A stretch of DNA of 64,000 nucleotides from Mycobacterium deserti (GCF_025345615.1 NZ_JAODWD010000004.1:434001-498000); one strand, 5' to 3'; counted from the first letter of the stretch, positions 14,512-23,383 are shown. Numbers and translations are program-made. The notes: generated by a model from the letters alone, not told the origin.

Positions 14512-15861
14512 TCAGTCGGTCGTGAGTCCCACTCGGGCCGCGGCCTCGAACTCGTCGTCGATCAGCACCACATCGCGGCCGCGGTCATCGAGTATCGAGG
14601 CCGCGATGGAGGCCCGGTAGCCGCTGGCACAATGCACCCAGATCTGGCCGGCAGGCAGCTCGTCGGCACGGTCGGTGAGTTCGTGCAGCGGCACGTTGAC
14701 CGCGCCCGCGACGTGGTTCTCGGCGAACTCGTCGGTCTGCCGCACGTCGAGCACGTGCACGGAGGAGTCGGCGACCTCGCGGCCCAGTGCGGCGAAGTCA
14801 GCGACACGGTAGGTGCGCATGGGCGCTGCGGCCGACAGCGCGGTGATCGGGCCGACCGCGGCGCCGGCCACGTCGTCGACCCCGATTCTGACGAGTTCGC
14901 GGCGCGCCTCAACGATCTGCTGCTCGTCCTCGCCGATGAGCGTCAGCGGGACCGCCCGGTCGTACAGCCAGCCCAGGTAGGTCACGAACGACCCGGACAG
15001 CTCGAAACTCAGTGTGCCGCCGAGATGTCCGGCGGCGAATGCGACCCGGTGGCGAAGGTCGACGACCCACTCACCCGCGGCGATCCGCCTCCGCAGGCCA
15101 GCGGCGTCGATCGGTGATGGCAGCGAAAGGTCAACGGCAGTCGGACCATTGGCATTGATCACTCCCATGTGGGCGTAGTAGGAGGGGAAATCCGACAAAC
15201 CGTCGAGCAGCTCGTCGACGAAAGCCTGCTCGGTCTTCGTCAAAGCCGGATTGCTCCGCAGTTCTTCGTCGATGGTCGACGCGTCACCCGTCGCGGGCGC
15301 AGCCGAGCAGAAACTGCCGAACCCGTGCGTCGGGTACACGGCGGCATCTCCCGGCAGCTCGTCGGCGAGCCGCCGGACGGATCGAAATTGCGCCCGGGTG
15401 AGCGATCGGGTGTGCTCGGGGCCGAGCAGGTCGGTGCGGCCGGTGCTGCCGAAGAGCAGCGAGCCGCCGGTGAACACCCCGGCCGTGGCGCCCGCCGCGT
15501 CGCGTAGCGCGTAGCTGACATGGTGCTCGGTGTGACCCGGCGTGTGAATCACGCCCAGCGACATCGCATGCGCGTCGATCACGTCGCCGTCGTGCACTCG
15601 CCGAGGCCGATAGCCGAGCTCGTCGCCTGCGGGCACCACGTACTCGGCTCCGGACGCCCGCGACAACTCGAGCCCGCCGGTGACGTAGTCGTTGTGGATA
15701 TGCGTCTCAAGCACGTGCGTGATGGAGGCGCCGCGTTCGTCGACGACCGCCAGCACCCTGTCGATGTCGCGCTGCGGGTCGATGACCACAGCATTGCCGT
15801 CACTGGTGACGACGTAACTGCGGTCGCCCAATCCCGACGTCTCGATCACCGATACCTGCAT
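14512..15861 (-). CDS. MBL-fold hydrolase with two rhodanese domains (persulfide dioxygenase-like)
   Basis: A 449-residue three-domain protein. Residues 1-220 are a metallo-beta-lactamase domain of the ETHE1/glyoxalase II type, with THIHNDYVTGG, HTPGHTEHH and YPTHGFGSFC. Two rhodanese domains follow; the first (about 265-350) lacks an active-site cysteine, the second (about 355-445) has it in VHCASGYRAS. Such fusions are thought to oxidise glutathione- or low-molecular-weight persulfides and to move sulfane sulfur. The metal motif reads HxHxDY instead of the classical HxHxDH, a variant common in these fusions. ATG 15861 is favoured over an upstream in-frame start because it begins the conserved domain. 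Placement near sulfur genes suits a role in sulfide detoxification, which is inference. Confidence 0.85.
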   Translation of the reverse strand: MQVSVIETSGLGDRSYVVTSDGNAVVIDPQRDIDRVLAVVDERGASITHVLETHIHNDYVTGGLELSRASGAEYVVPAGDELGYRPRRVHDGDVIDAHAMSLGVIHTPGHTEHHVSYALRDAAGATAGVFTGGSLLFGSTGRTDLLGPEHTRSLTRAQFRSVRRLADELPGDAAVYPTHGFGSFCSAAPATGDASTIDEELRSNPALTKTEQAFVDELLDGLSDFPSYYAHMGVINANGPTAVDLSLPSPIDAAGLRRRIAAGEWVVDLRHRVAFAAGHLGGTLSFELSGSFVTYLGWLYDRAVPLTLIGEDEQQIVEARRELVRIGVDDVAGAAVGPITALSAAAPMRTYRVADFAALGREVADSSVHVLDVRQTDEFAENHVAGAVNVPLHELTDRADELPAGQIWVHCASGYRASIAASILDDRGRDVVLIDDEFEAAARVGLTTD

Positions 15862-15966
15862 GCCGGCCTCCACCCTCACGTCACCGTCACGTCGCGTCGG
15901 CTGGCGCACGCGTTGCGCTCGCGCTGATCAGAATGCCACCGCAGGCCGATTGACCGGGTGCAACGC

Positions 15967-16665
15967 CTACTTCTCCGCGTTGGCCACGATGTCGGCAGCG
16001 ATCGCGGCCGCTTCGTCACCGATGGCGTAGCTGCACGCCCACGCCTCGACGGTCAGATTGGACACCACCGACAGCGCGTGCTGGCACGCCCATCCGTCGG
16101 CGTCCTCTTGCGTCGACGTCTGGGTGATCAGGGTGTCTTCCGTCGTGACGTTCTCCAACCGCCACAGGTAGGTCGAGTCGCCGTCGTTCACCGAGATCGT
16201 GTCGCCCCCGCAGTTCTGCCACATCGACTGGGACATGGCGAAGAAGTCCTGCGCGTCCTGCGCGGTCGGGTAGAGGACCGCGGTCTGCTCAACCCAGTGT
16301 TCGTTGTTCTCGTCGGGTTCGCGCGCCACCTGGTCGCGCATCGCCGTCCATCCGGTGCCGGCGTACACCGGCTCCTCGGCGCCGTAGATCGCGCCCAGGC
16401 AGTCAGGATCGGACACGTCACCGGAGTGGTCCGTCATATCTTCGAGCTCACTGGTGATCGTCATCGTGGTCGAGCCCATGATGCCGTTGAGTTCGCCGAC
16501 CGACAGCAGCACACGATCGAGGTCGGACTCACGCAACGGCGGCGCATCGATGGGGGCGGCGTTCTGCGCGCGCTCCGCCTTGCCCGAAACGGTGCTCACG
16601 CATCCGGTGAGCAGGACGGCCGACGCGAGCGCACCGGTCAGCGCACATTTTCTGACGTGAATCAC
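15967..16665 (-). CDS. PknH_C-like sensor-domain lipoprotein (LppR-like)
   Basis: A 232-residue lipoprotein: the signal ends VLLTGC with C22 as the lipidation site. The mature part looks like the extracellular PknH-type sensor domain shared by PknH, LppH and LppR: LDRVLLSVGELNGIMG at the start, paired cysteines (DPDC, NCGG, GWACQHAL, AWACSYA) expected to form disulfides, and TAQDAQDFFAMSQSMWQNC. The ligand is unknown. It stands where M. tuberculosis has lppR, beside lepA. The GTG start at 16665 has CACAAT 6 nt upstream (minus strand), so the mRNA may be leaderless. Confidence 0.8.
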   Translation of the reverse strand: MIHVRKCALTGALASAVLLTGCVSTVSGKAERAQNAAPIDAPPLRESDLDRVLLSVGELNGIMGSTTMTITSELEDMTDHSGDVSDPDCLGAIYGAEEPVYAGTGWTAMRDQVAREPDENNEHWVEQTAVLYPTAQDAQDFFAMSQSMWQNCGGDTISVNDGDSTYLWRLENVTTEDTLITQTSTQEDADGWACQHALSVVSNLTVEAWACSYAIGDEAAAIAADIVANAEK

Positions 16666-16728
16666 TCACACATTGTGGCGTAGCCGCTGACGACGCGGAG
16701 TGTCGCAACGCAAATCGCCGGCGCGCCG

Positions 16729-17451
16729 TTAGGGCGTGCCGACCTTCTGCAGCATCAGATTGGCGACGGCAACGGCGTCGGGCGCACCACCCGATGCACC
16801 CGCGACATCGGAAACCTCAACATCGACAACATGATTCGTCGCGAAGCCGAGTGCCCGCTGGATCGTCGAACCGTCGTCGTGCATCACGACCGCCGACACG
16901 ATCCGGTCGTCGACCACGACATCGGCGATCCTGCTCGACCCCTGCGCCTCGCGCCCCGCCTGGTGCAGCACCAGTGTCTGACCGTTGCACCGGTGCCACT
17001 TGTCGGCCGACGCGGCGAAGAAGGCCTGCGCATCATCGGCGGTGGCGAACTCGACGGCGCCGAAGTAGCCCGAGGCCGACGGCCCACTGGCGTCGCCACC
17101 GGCCCACGGCCGGCTGGCCACGCCGAGCACCGGGCTCGACTGGTAGACGACCTTCTGCAGCCGGTAACCGGTGCTCACGCAGTCCGCGGGCGTCGCGTCC
17201 GCCTCCTTCACGCCCTGCAGCAGCATGTCGGCACCGCCGTCGACGAGTTGTCCCATGAACCCTGCGGCGCCGAGGATGCTGGACAGTTCGTCGGCGGTCG
17301 GCAGGACGGAGTCCAACGTCGGTGACGGCGCCGGCTTGGCGGCCTCAGCGATCGTGACGGCCTGCGGTTCGGCGGCCGGAGTGCCCGAGCAGCCGGCGAG
17401 CGCCGCGCACGCGCTCAACACAGCACCCGCGGCGGCCGATGGACGCAGCAC
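16729..17451 (-). CDS. lppR: PknH_C-like sensor-domain lipoprotein, second copy
   Basis: A 240-residue paralogue of the neighbouring lipoprotein. The signal ends ALAGC (C21), then a Pro/Ala-rich linker leads to the PknH_C-like domain with LDSVLPTADELSSILG, ADDAQAFFAASADKWHRC and ATPADCVSTGY. It begins with GTG only 5 nt after the lepA stop, so it is probably cotranscribed with lepA. Either of the two could be the direct lppR orthologue; the one adjacent to lepA is the better positional match. It is anchored outside the membrane; function unknown. Confidence 0.78.
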   Translation of the reverse strand: MLRPSAAAGAVLSACAALAGCSGTPAAEPQAVTIAEAAKPAPSPTLDSVLPTADELSSILGAAGFMGQLVDGGADMLLQGVKEADATPADCVSTGYRLQKVVYQSSPVLGVASRPWAGGDASGPSASGYFGAVEFATADDAQAFFAASADKWHRCNGQTLVLHQAGREAQGSSRIADVVVDDRIVSAVVMHDDGSTIQRALGFATNHVVDVEVSDVAGASGGAPDAVAVANLMLQKVGTP

Positions 17452-17456
17452 CGCGG

Positions 17457-19349
17457 TTACTTCTTGGCCTTGTCGGCGGACGAGTCGGTCGACAGCGCGG
17501 CGACGAACGCCTCCTGGGGCACCTCAACGCGCCCGATCGTCTTCATCCGCTTCTTGCCTTCCTTCTGCTTCTCCAGCAGCTTGCGCTTGCGCGTGATGTC
17601 ACCGCCGTAGCACTTCGATAGCACGTCTTTGCGGATCGCGCGGATGTTTTCGCGAGCAATGATCTTGGATCCGATGGCCGCCTGCACCGGAACCTCGAAC
17701 TGCTGACGCGGAATCAGCTCCTTGAGCTTGGTGGTCATCTTGTTGCCGTAGGCGTACGCCGACTCCTTGTGCACGATGGCGCTGAACGCGTCGACGGGCT
17801 CGCCCTGCAGAAGGATGTCGACCTTCACCAGCTCGGACTCCTGCTCACCCGCCTCCTCGTAGTCGAGGCTCGCGTAGCCGCGGGTGCGGGACTTCAGCGC
17901 GTCGAAGAAGTCGAAGATGATCTCACCCAGCGGCATTGTGTAGCGCAGCTCTACTCGTTCGGGCGAGAGGTAATCCATGCCGCCGAGCTCGCCGCGGCGC
18001 GACTGGCACAGCTCCATGATCGTGCCGATGAACTCGCTGGGCGCGATGATGGTCGTCTTGACCACGGGTTCGTACACCGTGCGGACCTTGCCGTCCGGCC
18101 AGTCGGACGGGTTGGTGACCACGATCTCGCTGCCGTCCTCCTGCTCGACGCGGTACACGACGTTGGGCGCCGTGGAGATCAGGTCGAGGTCGAATTCGCG
18201 CTCGAGGCGCTCACGGGTGATCTCCATGTGCAGCAGGCCGAGAAAGCCGCTGCGGAAACCGAATCCGAGCGCGACGGACGTCTCCGGCTCCCACGTCAGG
18301 GCAGCGTCGTTGAGCTGAAGCCGTTCCAACGCGTCGCGCAGGTTCGGGTAGTCGGAGCCGTCGACGGGATACAGCCCGGAGTAGACCATCGGTCTGGGTT
18401 CGCGGTAACCGGTCAGTGCCGTAGTGGCACCGTTGCGCGCCGAGGTGACGGTGTCGCCGACCTTCGACTGCCGGACGTCCTTGACCCCGGTGATCAGATA
18501 GCCCACCTCGCCGACCCCGAGCCCTTCGGTGGCTTTGGGTTCGGGCGAGACGATGCCGACTTCCAGCAGCTCGTGGGTCGTCCCGGTGGACATCATCTTG
18601 ATTTTCTCGCGCGGCGTGAGCTTGCCGTCCACGACGCGGACGTAGGTCACCACGCCGCGGTAGATGTCGTAGACCGAGTCGAAGATCATGGCCCGTGCCG
18701 GGGCGTCGGCCTCGCCGACGGGCGGCGGAACCAGCCGGACGACCTCGTCGAGCAGCTCTGTGACGCCCTCCCCCGTCTTGCCCGACACCCGCAGCACGTC
18801 GCTGGGCTCGCACCCGATGATGTGAGCGATCTCGCCGGCATATCGATCAGGATCCGCGGCCGGTAGGTCGATTTTGTTGAGCACCGGGATGATCGTCAGG
18901 TCGCGATCGAGGGCCAGATACAGGTTGGCCAGCGTCTGCGCCTCGATGCCCTGGGCGGCGTCGACCAGCAGCACCGCACCCTCGCACGCCTCGAGCGCAC
19001 GGGACACCTCGTAGGTGAAGTCGACATGGCCCGGGGTGTCGATCAGGTGCAGAACGTAATTCTTCTCGTCTTCGCCCTCTCCGACCTTCCACGGCAGCCG
19101 TACGTTCTGCGCCTTGATGGTGATGCCGCGCTCGCGCTCGATGTCCATCCGGTCCAGGTACTGCGCCCGCATGTCCCGGTCGGCGACCACGCCGGTGAGC
19201 CCGAGCATCCGGTCGGCAAGCGTCGACTTGCCGTGATCGATGTGGGCGATGATGCAGAAGTTCCGAATCTGCGCCGGCGCAGTGAACGTCTTGTCGGCGA
19301 AGCTGCTGATGGGAATCTCCTGATGCGCGGTCCGATGGTCGCTCTGCAA
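17457..19349 (-). CDS. lepA: elongation factor 4 (LepA), back-translocating GTPase
   Basis: A 630-residue translational GTPase. G1 is AHIDHGKST (35-43), G3 DTPGHVDF and G4 NKID; EF-G-like domains II, III and V follow, and the LepA-specific C-terminal domain ends with KCYGGDITRKRKLLEKQKEGKKRMK (split: KCYGGDITRKRK and LLEKQKEGKKRMK). LepA binds ribosomes and helps under ionic or cold stress and in initiation. The start is uncertain: the first in-frame start is TTG 19349 and there is no strong RBS. A TACCCT box at 19387-19382 (minus strand) would put the mRNA start near 19374. Confidence 0.95.
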   Translation of the reverse strand: MQSDHRTAHQEIPISSFADKTFTAPAQIRNFCIIAHIDHGKSTLADRMLGLTGVVADRDMRAQYLDRMDIERERGITIKAQNVRLPWKVGEGEDEKNYVLHLIDTPGHVDFTYEVSRALEACEGAVLLVDAAQGIEAQTLANLYLALDRDLTIIPVLNKIDLPAADPDRYAGEIAHIIGCEPSDVLRVSGKTGEGVTELLDEVVRLVPPPVGEADAPARAMIFDSVYDIYRGVVTYVRVVDGKLTPREKIKMMSTGTTHELLEVGIVSPEPKATEGLGVGEVGYLITGVKDVRQSKVGDTVTSARNGATTALTGYREPRPMVYSGLYPVDGSDYPNLRDALERLQLNDAALTWEPETSVALGFGFRSGFLGLLHMEITRERLEREFDLDLISTAPNVVYRVEQEDGSEIVVTNPSDWPDGKVRTVYEPVVKTTIIAPSEFIGTIMELCQSRRGELGGMDYLSPERVELRYTMPLGEIIFDFFDALKSRTRGYASLDYEEAGEQESELVKVDILLQGEPVDAFSAIVHKESAYAYGNKMTTKLKELIPRQQFEVPVQAAIGSKIIARENIRAIRKDVLSKCYGGDITRKRKLLEKQKEGKKRMKTIGRVEVPQEAFVAALSTDSSADKAKK

Positions 19350-19433
19350 CCGTCGCTTTCGAGGGCGTCGTGTGCGCTACCAGGGTATCGAGGTCGGACC
19401 CCGTCGACACAATCGCGCGACATTGCCTTCACT

Positions 19434-19439
19434 TATGCT
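19434..19439 (+). promoter_or_regulatory. leaderless promoter of the PemK-like gene
   Basis: TATGCT lies 7 nt before ATG 19447. This favours that ATG over the upstream ATG at 19435, which falls within the hexamer itself. Confidence 0.6.
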
Positions 19440-19446
19440 CGGATTC

Positions 19447-20037
19447 ATGGCCCCGCCGTGGAAGACGTTCCAGCGCTTCGCGGGACACCTCGTCTTCAAC
19501 GAGGCGCCGAAGTTGATCCGCCAGATCGGGCAGTCCGAAGCGGTGGCACGCGGGATCCAGCAGGGAATCAAGATCGGGATCGACGCCCTCGCGGGCCCAC
19601 CGCGCGAGGACACTCCTGCCATCACTGAGGGCCGCCCCGTCAGCAAGCACTTCGTCCCGACGGCGCACCGCGCGCGCAAGGTCGTGTACGCCCCCGACCT
19701 CGACGGCCGGGCCGATCCCGGCGAGATCGTGTGGACGTGGGTGGTCTACGAAGACGACCCGACGCGCGGCAAGGACCGCCCGGTACTGGTCGTCGGCCGC
19801 GACCGGTCCACGCTGCTGGGCCTGATGTTGTCGAGCCAGGACCACCACCGCGACGACCCCGACTGGGTGGGCATCGGCAGCGGCTCGTGGGATTACGAAC
19901 AACGGCAGAGTTGGGTGCGGCTGGACCGCGTGCTCGACGTCCCGGAGGAAGGCATCCGCCGCGAGGGCGCGATCCTCGAGCAGGACAAGTTCGAGGCAGT
20001 CGCCATGCGCCTGCGCGCCGAATACTCCTGGAGCTAG
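19447..20037 (+). CDS. PemK/MazF-fold protein (Rv2405-like)
   Basis: A 196-residue conserved mycobacterial protein, divergent from lepA. The central part (about 100-150) resembles a PemK/MazF-type barrel: PGEIVWTWVVYEDDPTRG, then KDRPVLVVGRD and LLGLMLSSQ, as in toxins of this fold, with DPDWVGIG further on. There is no antitoxin gene next to it and an extra N-terminal helix-rich region of about 75 residues precedes the domain, so it is not a standard toxin-antitoxin toxin. Whether it still cleaves RNA is unknown. The orthologue in M. tuberculosis is about 189 residues. Confidence 0.72.
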   Translation: MAPPWKTFQRFAGHLVFNEAPKLIRQIGQSEAVARGIQQGIKIGIDALAGPPREDTPAITEGRPVSKHFVPTAHRARKVVYAPDLDGRADPGEIVWTWVVYEDDPTRGKDRPVLVVGRDRSTLLGLMLSSQDHHRDDPDWVGIGSGSWDYEQRQSWVRLDRVLDVPEEGIRREGAILEQDKFEAVAMRLRAEYSWS

Positions 20038-20048
20038 CCCGGGTGACC

Positions 20049-20098
20049 TACCGTGGCTGTCGCCACATCGGCTCTACCGTGGCTGTCGCCACATCGGC
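20049..20098. repeat. tandem 24-bp direct repeat at the GNAT gene end
   Basis: Two perfect 24-bp copies (20049-20072 and 20075-20098) are separated by 2 bp. The right copy encodes the last residues WRQPR and stop of the acetyltransferase; the left copy is a duplicate lying just past its stop. Each unit contains a small GTGGC-N4-GCCAC dyad. Confidence 0.9.
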
Positions 20099-20682
20099 CA
20101 CATGCTGGGGCCGCCGTCAGGCAGCGTGATCTCGCCCATCACCTCGAAGCCGAAGCGTAGGTAGTACGACTCGTTACGGGGGTTGCTGTTCTCCAGATAC
20201 GCCGGCACGCCCTCGGCGTCGCAGCGGTCCAGCCGCGAGCGCATCAGCGCCTGTCCGAAGCCCGCCCCGCGCACCGACGGATCGCTGCCGATGACCATCA
20301 GGTACCAGTGCGGTTCCTCGGGGTGGTGTTCCTCCATCAACTCCATCACCTGCACGCTGGCGGGAACGCGGGACCGGAACGCCCACAGCATCAGCGGCAA
20401 CATCGTGAGCTCTTCACGTCGGGAGGCTTTGCGTTGCCCCGGCGGGTCCCACAGCGTGGTCGCGCCGAGTGTTCCGCCACTCAGGCCGACCTCCGAGCCG
20501 CCGCGCGACAGGAAATGATGGCGGGTCAGCCCGGCGAACGCGCGGGTCAGCGACTTCAGCCTCGAGCCGTCGTCAGGCAGCATCCAGGACATCACCGGAT
20601 CGTCGTAGAAGGCCTTGGCCAGAACGCGGGAGATGTCCCGCACGTCGCCGCGCTGCGCGGGACGGACGTCGATCTCAGCCAC
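20074..20682 (-). CDS. GNAT-family N-acetyltransferase
   Basis: A 202-residue acyl-CoA N-acyltransferase. The CoA-binding A motif reads VRGAGFGQAL (V/I-R/Q-x-x-G-x-G), after the beta-strand LMVIGSDP; ESYYLRFGFEVMGEI is the typical C-terminal motif B. The substrate cannot be told. The GTG start (20682-20680) overlaps the end of the CBS-domain gene by 8 nt, so the two are probably one operon. The last codons lie within a duplicated 24-bp repeat. Confidence 0.86.
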   Translation of the reverse strand: MAEIDVRPAQRGDVRDISRVLAKAFYDDPVMSWMLPDDGSRLKSLTRAFAGLTRHHFLSRGGSEVGLSGGTLGATTLWDPPGQRKASRREELTMLPLMLWAFRSRVPASVQVMELMEEHHPEEPHWYLMVIGSDPSVRGAGFGQALMRSRLDRCDAEGVPAYLENSNPRNESYYLRFGFEVMGEITLPDGGPSMWPMWRQPR

Positions 20683-21103
20683 GGGTGATGTAGGCCTGCA
20701 ACTGCTCCTGCTGCGTTTCGAGTTCCTGCATCCGGGTTTTGACCACGTCGCCGATGCTAACGATGCCCGCGAGCCTGCCGTTCTCCATCACCGGGACGTG
20801 TCGCACCCGGTTCGTGGTCATCAACGCGCTGAGGCTGTCCACCGAATCGCTGGGGTCGCACGTCGCGACCAGCGTCGTCATGATCTCCGAGACGGGCCGC
20901 GTCAGCACGTCACCGCCCTGGCGGTGCAACGCGCGGACGACGTCGCGCTCCGAGACGATGCCGACCAGCCCGTCGGGCGACACCACGACCATCGCGCCGA
21001 TGTTGTGCACGGACAGCTCGGTGAGCAGCCCCGCGACCGAGGTCTCCGGGGTGATCGTGGCCACCGAAGCGCCCTTGTTCCGCAACACGTCCGCGATTCG
21101 CAT
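20675..21103 (-). CDS. tandem CBS-domain protein (Rv2406c-like)
   Basis: A 142-residue protein made of two CBS motifs (about 5-60 and 70-130), each ending in the pattern GIVSERDVV or GIVSIGDVV. Paired CBS modules bind adenosine nucleotides and act as energy sensors; no catalytic domain is attached. The start MRIADVLRNKG matches, from memory, the length of Rv2406c (142 residues). GGAGG lies 4 nt before this ATG. A second ATG directly upstream (21106) is possible. Confidence 0.87.
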   Translation of the reverse strand: MRIADVLRNKGASVATITPETSVAGLLTELSVHNIGAMVVVSPDGLVGIVSERDVVRALHRQGGDVLTRPVSEIMTTLVATCDPSDSVDSLSALMTTNRVRHVPVMENGRLAGIVSIGDVVKTRMQELETQQEQLQAYITRG

Positions 21104-21244
21104 CATGCCTCCGCTCGTGATCTGCCTCACACCAGGCTAGGGCTTCGATCGCGCTGCGCGGAAGCTTTGGGATGAAGTGTCCGGAATAGATGCGCGCACG
21201 TCTCGGCTGCACGACGTGTCCCCCACCGACGCGAAGGAATGAAC

Positions 21245-22267
21245 ATGTCAGCGACCAACTCTGTGCCCGCGGTCAAGCTGGGCGACGAACTGACCGTCAG
21301 CGCAATCGGTTTCGGAGCGATGGCCCTCACCCCGGTGTACGGCGACGTCGACGACGCCGAGTCACTGGCCACCCTGCACCGCTGCGTGGACCTCGGTGTC
21401 ACCTTCATCGACACCGCGAACATCTACGGCGGCGGCAACAACGAGAAGCTGATCGCCAAACTGCTCGCCGACCGCCGCGACGAGGTCACGCTGGCGACGA
21501 AATTCGGTATCACGGGCAATCCCGCCGATCGCGGCGCCGGCCGACCGGGTGCGCGCGGCGACGCCGCCTACGTCCGCCAGTGCGTCGACGAGAGCCTGCA
21601 GCGACTCCAGACCGACGTGATCGACCTCTACTACATGCATCGCCGCGACGTGAATGTGCCGATCGAGGAGACCGTCGGCGCCATGGCCGAACTCGTCGCG
21701 GCAGGCAAGGTCCGCCACCTCGGCCTCTCAGAGGTGACGGCCGACGAGCTACAGGCGGCCGTCGCGGTACACCCGATCGCCGCGGTGCAGAGCGAATGGT
21801 CGATCTGGAGCCGCGACGTGGAGCGCAACGTCGTACCCGCGGCGGCCGAACTCGGCGTCGGCTTCGTGCCGTACTCCCCACTGGGCCGTGGCTTCCTGAC
21901 CGGCACCGTGCGCTCCGCCGCCGACCTGACCGGTCCGAACGACTTCCGACGCGGTCTGCCGCGATTCCGTGAGGGCGCCCTGGACGCCAATCTCGCGGTG
22001 GTCGAGGTGGTGCGCTCGATCGCGGGCGAGCTGGGCGCGACACCGGCCCAGGTGGCGCTCGCCTGGTTGCGGTACCGCGCCGACGCGCTGCGCATCGCGT
22101 CGGTGCCGATCCCGGGGACCCGTCGAGCGGCCCGCGTCGAAGAGAACCTTGGCTCGCTGACCGTCGCGCTCACGACCGACCACCGCGCCGCGCTCGACGC
22201 AGCGGGAGCCGCGGTGTCCGGCAACCGGTTCGAAGACCTCAGTTGGGTGTCGGCGGGGCGCGAATAA
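21245..22267 (+). CDS. aldo/keto reductase
   Basis: A 340-residue AKR-family NADPH-dependent oxidoreductase. The tetrad is visible: Asp and Tyr in DTANIYGGG, Lys in LATKFG and His in YYMHRRD. SPLGRGFLTG and SVPIPGTRR (cofactor binding) are also present. It resembles the YajO/AKR13-like group, which reduces aldehydes and ketones. The ATG at 21245 is preferred because GAAGGA lies 6 nt upstream; an ATG at 21239 directly abuts that RBS. The physiological substrate is unknown. Confidence 0.9.
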   Translation: MSATNSVPAVKLGDELTVSAIGFGAMALTPVYGDVDDAESLATLHRCVDLGVTFIDTANIYGGGNNEKLIAKLLADRRDEVTLATKFGITGNPADRGAGRPGARGDAAYVRQCVDESLQRLQTDVIDLYYMHRRDVNVPIEETVGAMAELVAAGKVRHLGLSEVTADELQAAVAVHPIAAVQSEWSIWSRDVERNVVPAAAELGVGFVPYSPLGRGFLTGTVRSAADLTGPNDFRRGLPRFREGALDANLAVVEVVRSIAGELGATPAQVALAWLRYRADALRIASVPIPGTRRAARVEENLGSLTVALTTDHRAALDAAGAAVSGNRFEDLSWVSAGRE

Positions 22268-22303
22268 CGCCCGCGAGGCGGGCCCGAGGGGTATACCTGG
22301 GCC

Positions 22304-23158
22304 ATGATCGAGGTCACGCTGCTCGGCACCGGCAGTCCCATTCCGGACGCGCGCCGGGCGGGACCGTCGACGCTGGTCCGGGCGGGCGGGCAGACGTTCC
22401 TCGTTGACTGTGGCCGTGGTGTGCAGCAGCGCCTGACGGCGGCAGGCGCCGGCGCCAACGGGCTGACCGCGCTGCTGCTCACGCACCTGCACAGTGACCA
22501 CATCGCCGACCTGGGCGACGTGTTGATCACCCGCTGGGTCACCACCTTCACGCCCGACGCCCCGCCGTTGCCGATCATCGGACCCCCCGGCACGGCCGAA
22601 GTGGTCGACGCGACGCTCAAGGCATTCGGCTTCGATATCGGCTACCGGATCGCGCACCACGCCGACCTCACGGCTCCCCCGCCGGTTGACGTGTACGAGC
22701 ACACCGCCGGCGTGGTGTGGGACCACGACGGCGTGACGATCAGCGTGGCGCCGACAGACCATCGGCCCGTCGCGCCGACGATCGGATTTCGGGTCGAGCA
22801 CGCCGGTGCGTCGGTCGTGCTGGCCGGTGACACGGTGCCGTGCGAGACCCTCGACCAGCTCGCCGCCGGCGCGGGAGCGTTGGTGCACACCGTGATTCGC
22901 AAAGATTTGATCGAGGCCATGCCGATGCAGCGCATCCGCGACATCTGCGACTACCACTCGTCGGTGGAGGAGGCCGCGGCCACCGCGACCCGCGCGGGCG
23001 TCGGCATTTTGGTCCTGACCCACTACGTACCGAGCATCGAACCTGGCAAGGAAGACGACTGGCGCGCATTGGCGGCGACGGCGTTCGATCGGCAGATCGA
23101 ACTGGGTGACGACCTGCATCGGGTCGAGGTGCATCCGGGTGTCTGCCGCAGGGCTTAG
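22304..23158 (+). CDS. metallo-beta-lactamase fold hydrolase, RNase Z-like (Rv2407-like)
   Basis: A 284-residue RNase Z/ElaC-related protein. It opens with VTLLGTGSPIPDARRAGPS, has the metal motif THLHSDHIAD, a later Asp in LAGDTVPC and a final His in VLTHYVPS. This is the layout of tRNase Z enzymes that trim tRNA 3' ends, but actinobacterial members also include arylsulfatase-like hydrolases. It matches Rv2407 in position and length. Just upstream, TATACC 6 nt before the ATG may be a leaderless-type -10 box. Confidence 0.82.
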   Translation: MIEVTLLGTGSPIPDARRAGPSTLVRAGGQTFLVDCGRGVQQRLTAAGAGANGLTALLLTHLHSDHIADLGDVLITRWVTTFTPDAPPLPIIGPPGTAEVVDATLKAFGFDIGYRIAHHADLTAPPPVDVYEHTAGVVWDHDGVTISVAPTDHRPVAPTIGFRVEHAGASVVLAGDTVPCETLDQLAAGAGALVHTVIRKDLIEAMPMQRIRDICDYHSSVEEAAATATRAGVGILVLTHYVPSIEPGKEDDWRALAATAFDRQIELGDDLHRVEVHPGVCRRA

Positions 23159-23383
23159 CCGCGCTCATCCGAACTGTGACGTTTACGGCGATGAATAACG
23201 AGCATCCGTAACGTTGCACTGTCGACCGACGACGTACCGAGCAGCTAGCGCTGCATCACGACAGTGCTCGAAAAATGCGGCAGATGTGAAGCAGCGGCAT
23301 CTGAACCGGCAAGCGCACAGCGCGTCGGCCCGCCATCCGAAAACCGAACCGCACCAGATGCGGTCGTTCTTAGAGGTTATGAG

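Noticed and set aside
15908..15966. GCGTTGC ... GCAACGC inverted repeat between the MBL-rhodanese and lipoprotein genes
   Set aside because: Only 7 bp with a loop of over 40 nt; expected by chance in such DNA.
19447..20037. Toxin-antitoxin module based on the PemK/MazF-like domain
   Set aside because: No small antitoxin gene is adjacent; the upstream neighbour is divergent lepA and the downstream gene is a convergent acetyltransferase.
22304..23158. Firm assignment of the MBL protein as tRNase Z
   Set aside because: The core motif fits, but actinobacterial relatives include other hydrolases and no exosite arm could be identified, so only RNase Z-like is claimed.
23159..23383. Search for a promoter or RNA element before the mycolyltransferase gene
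   Set aside because: TAACGT and TTTACG occur but at a 21-nt spacing, and no stable fold or small ORF stands out.
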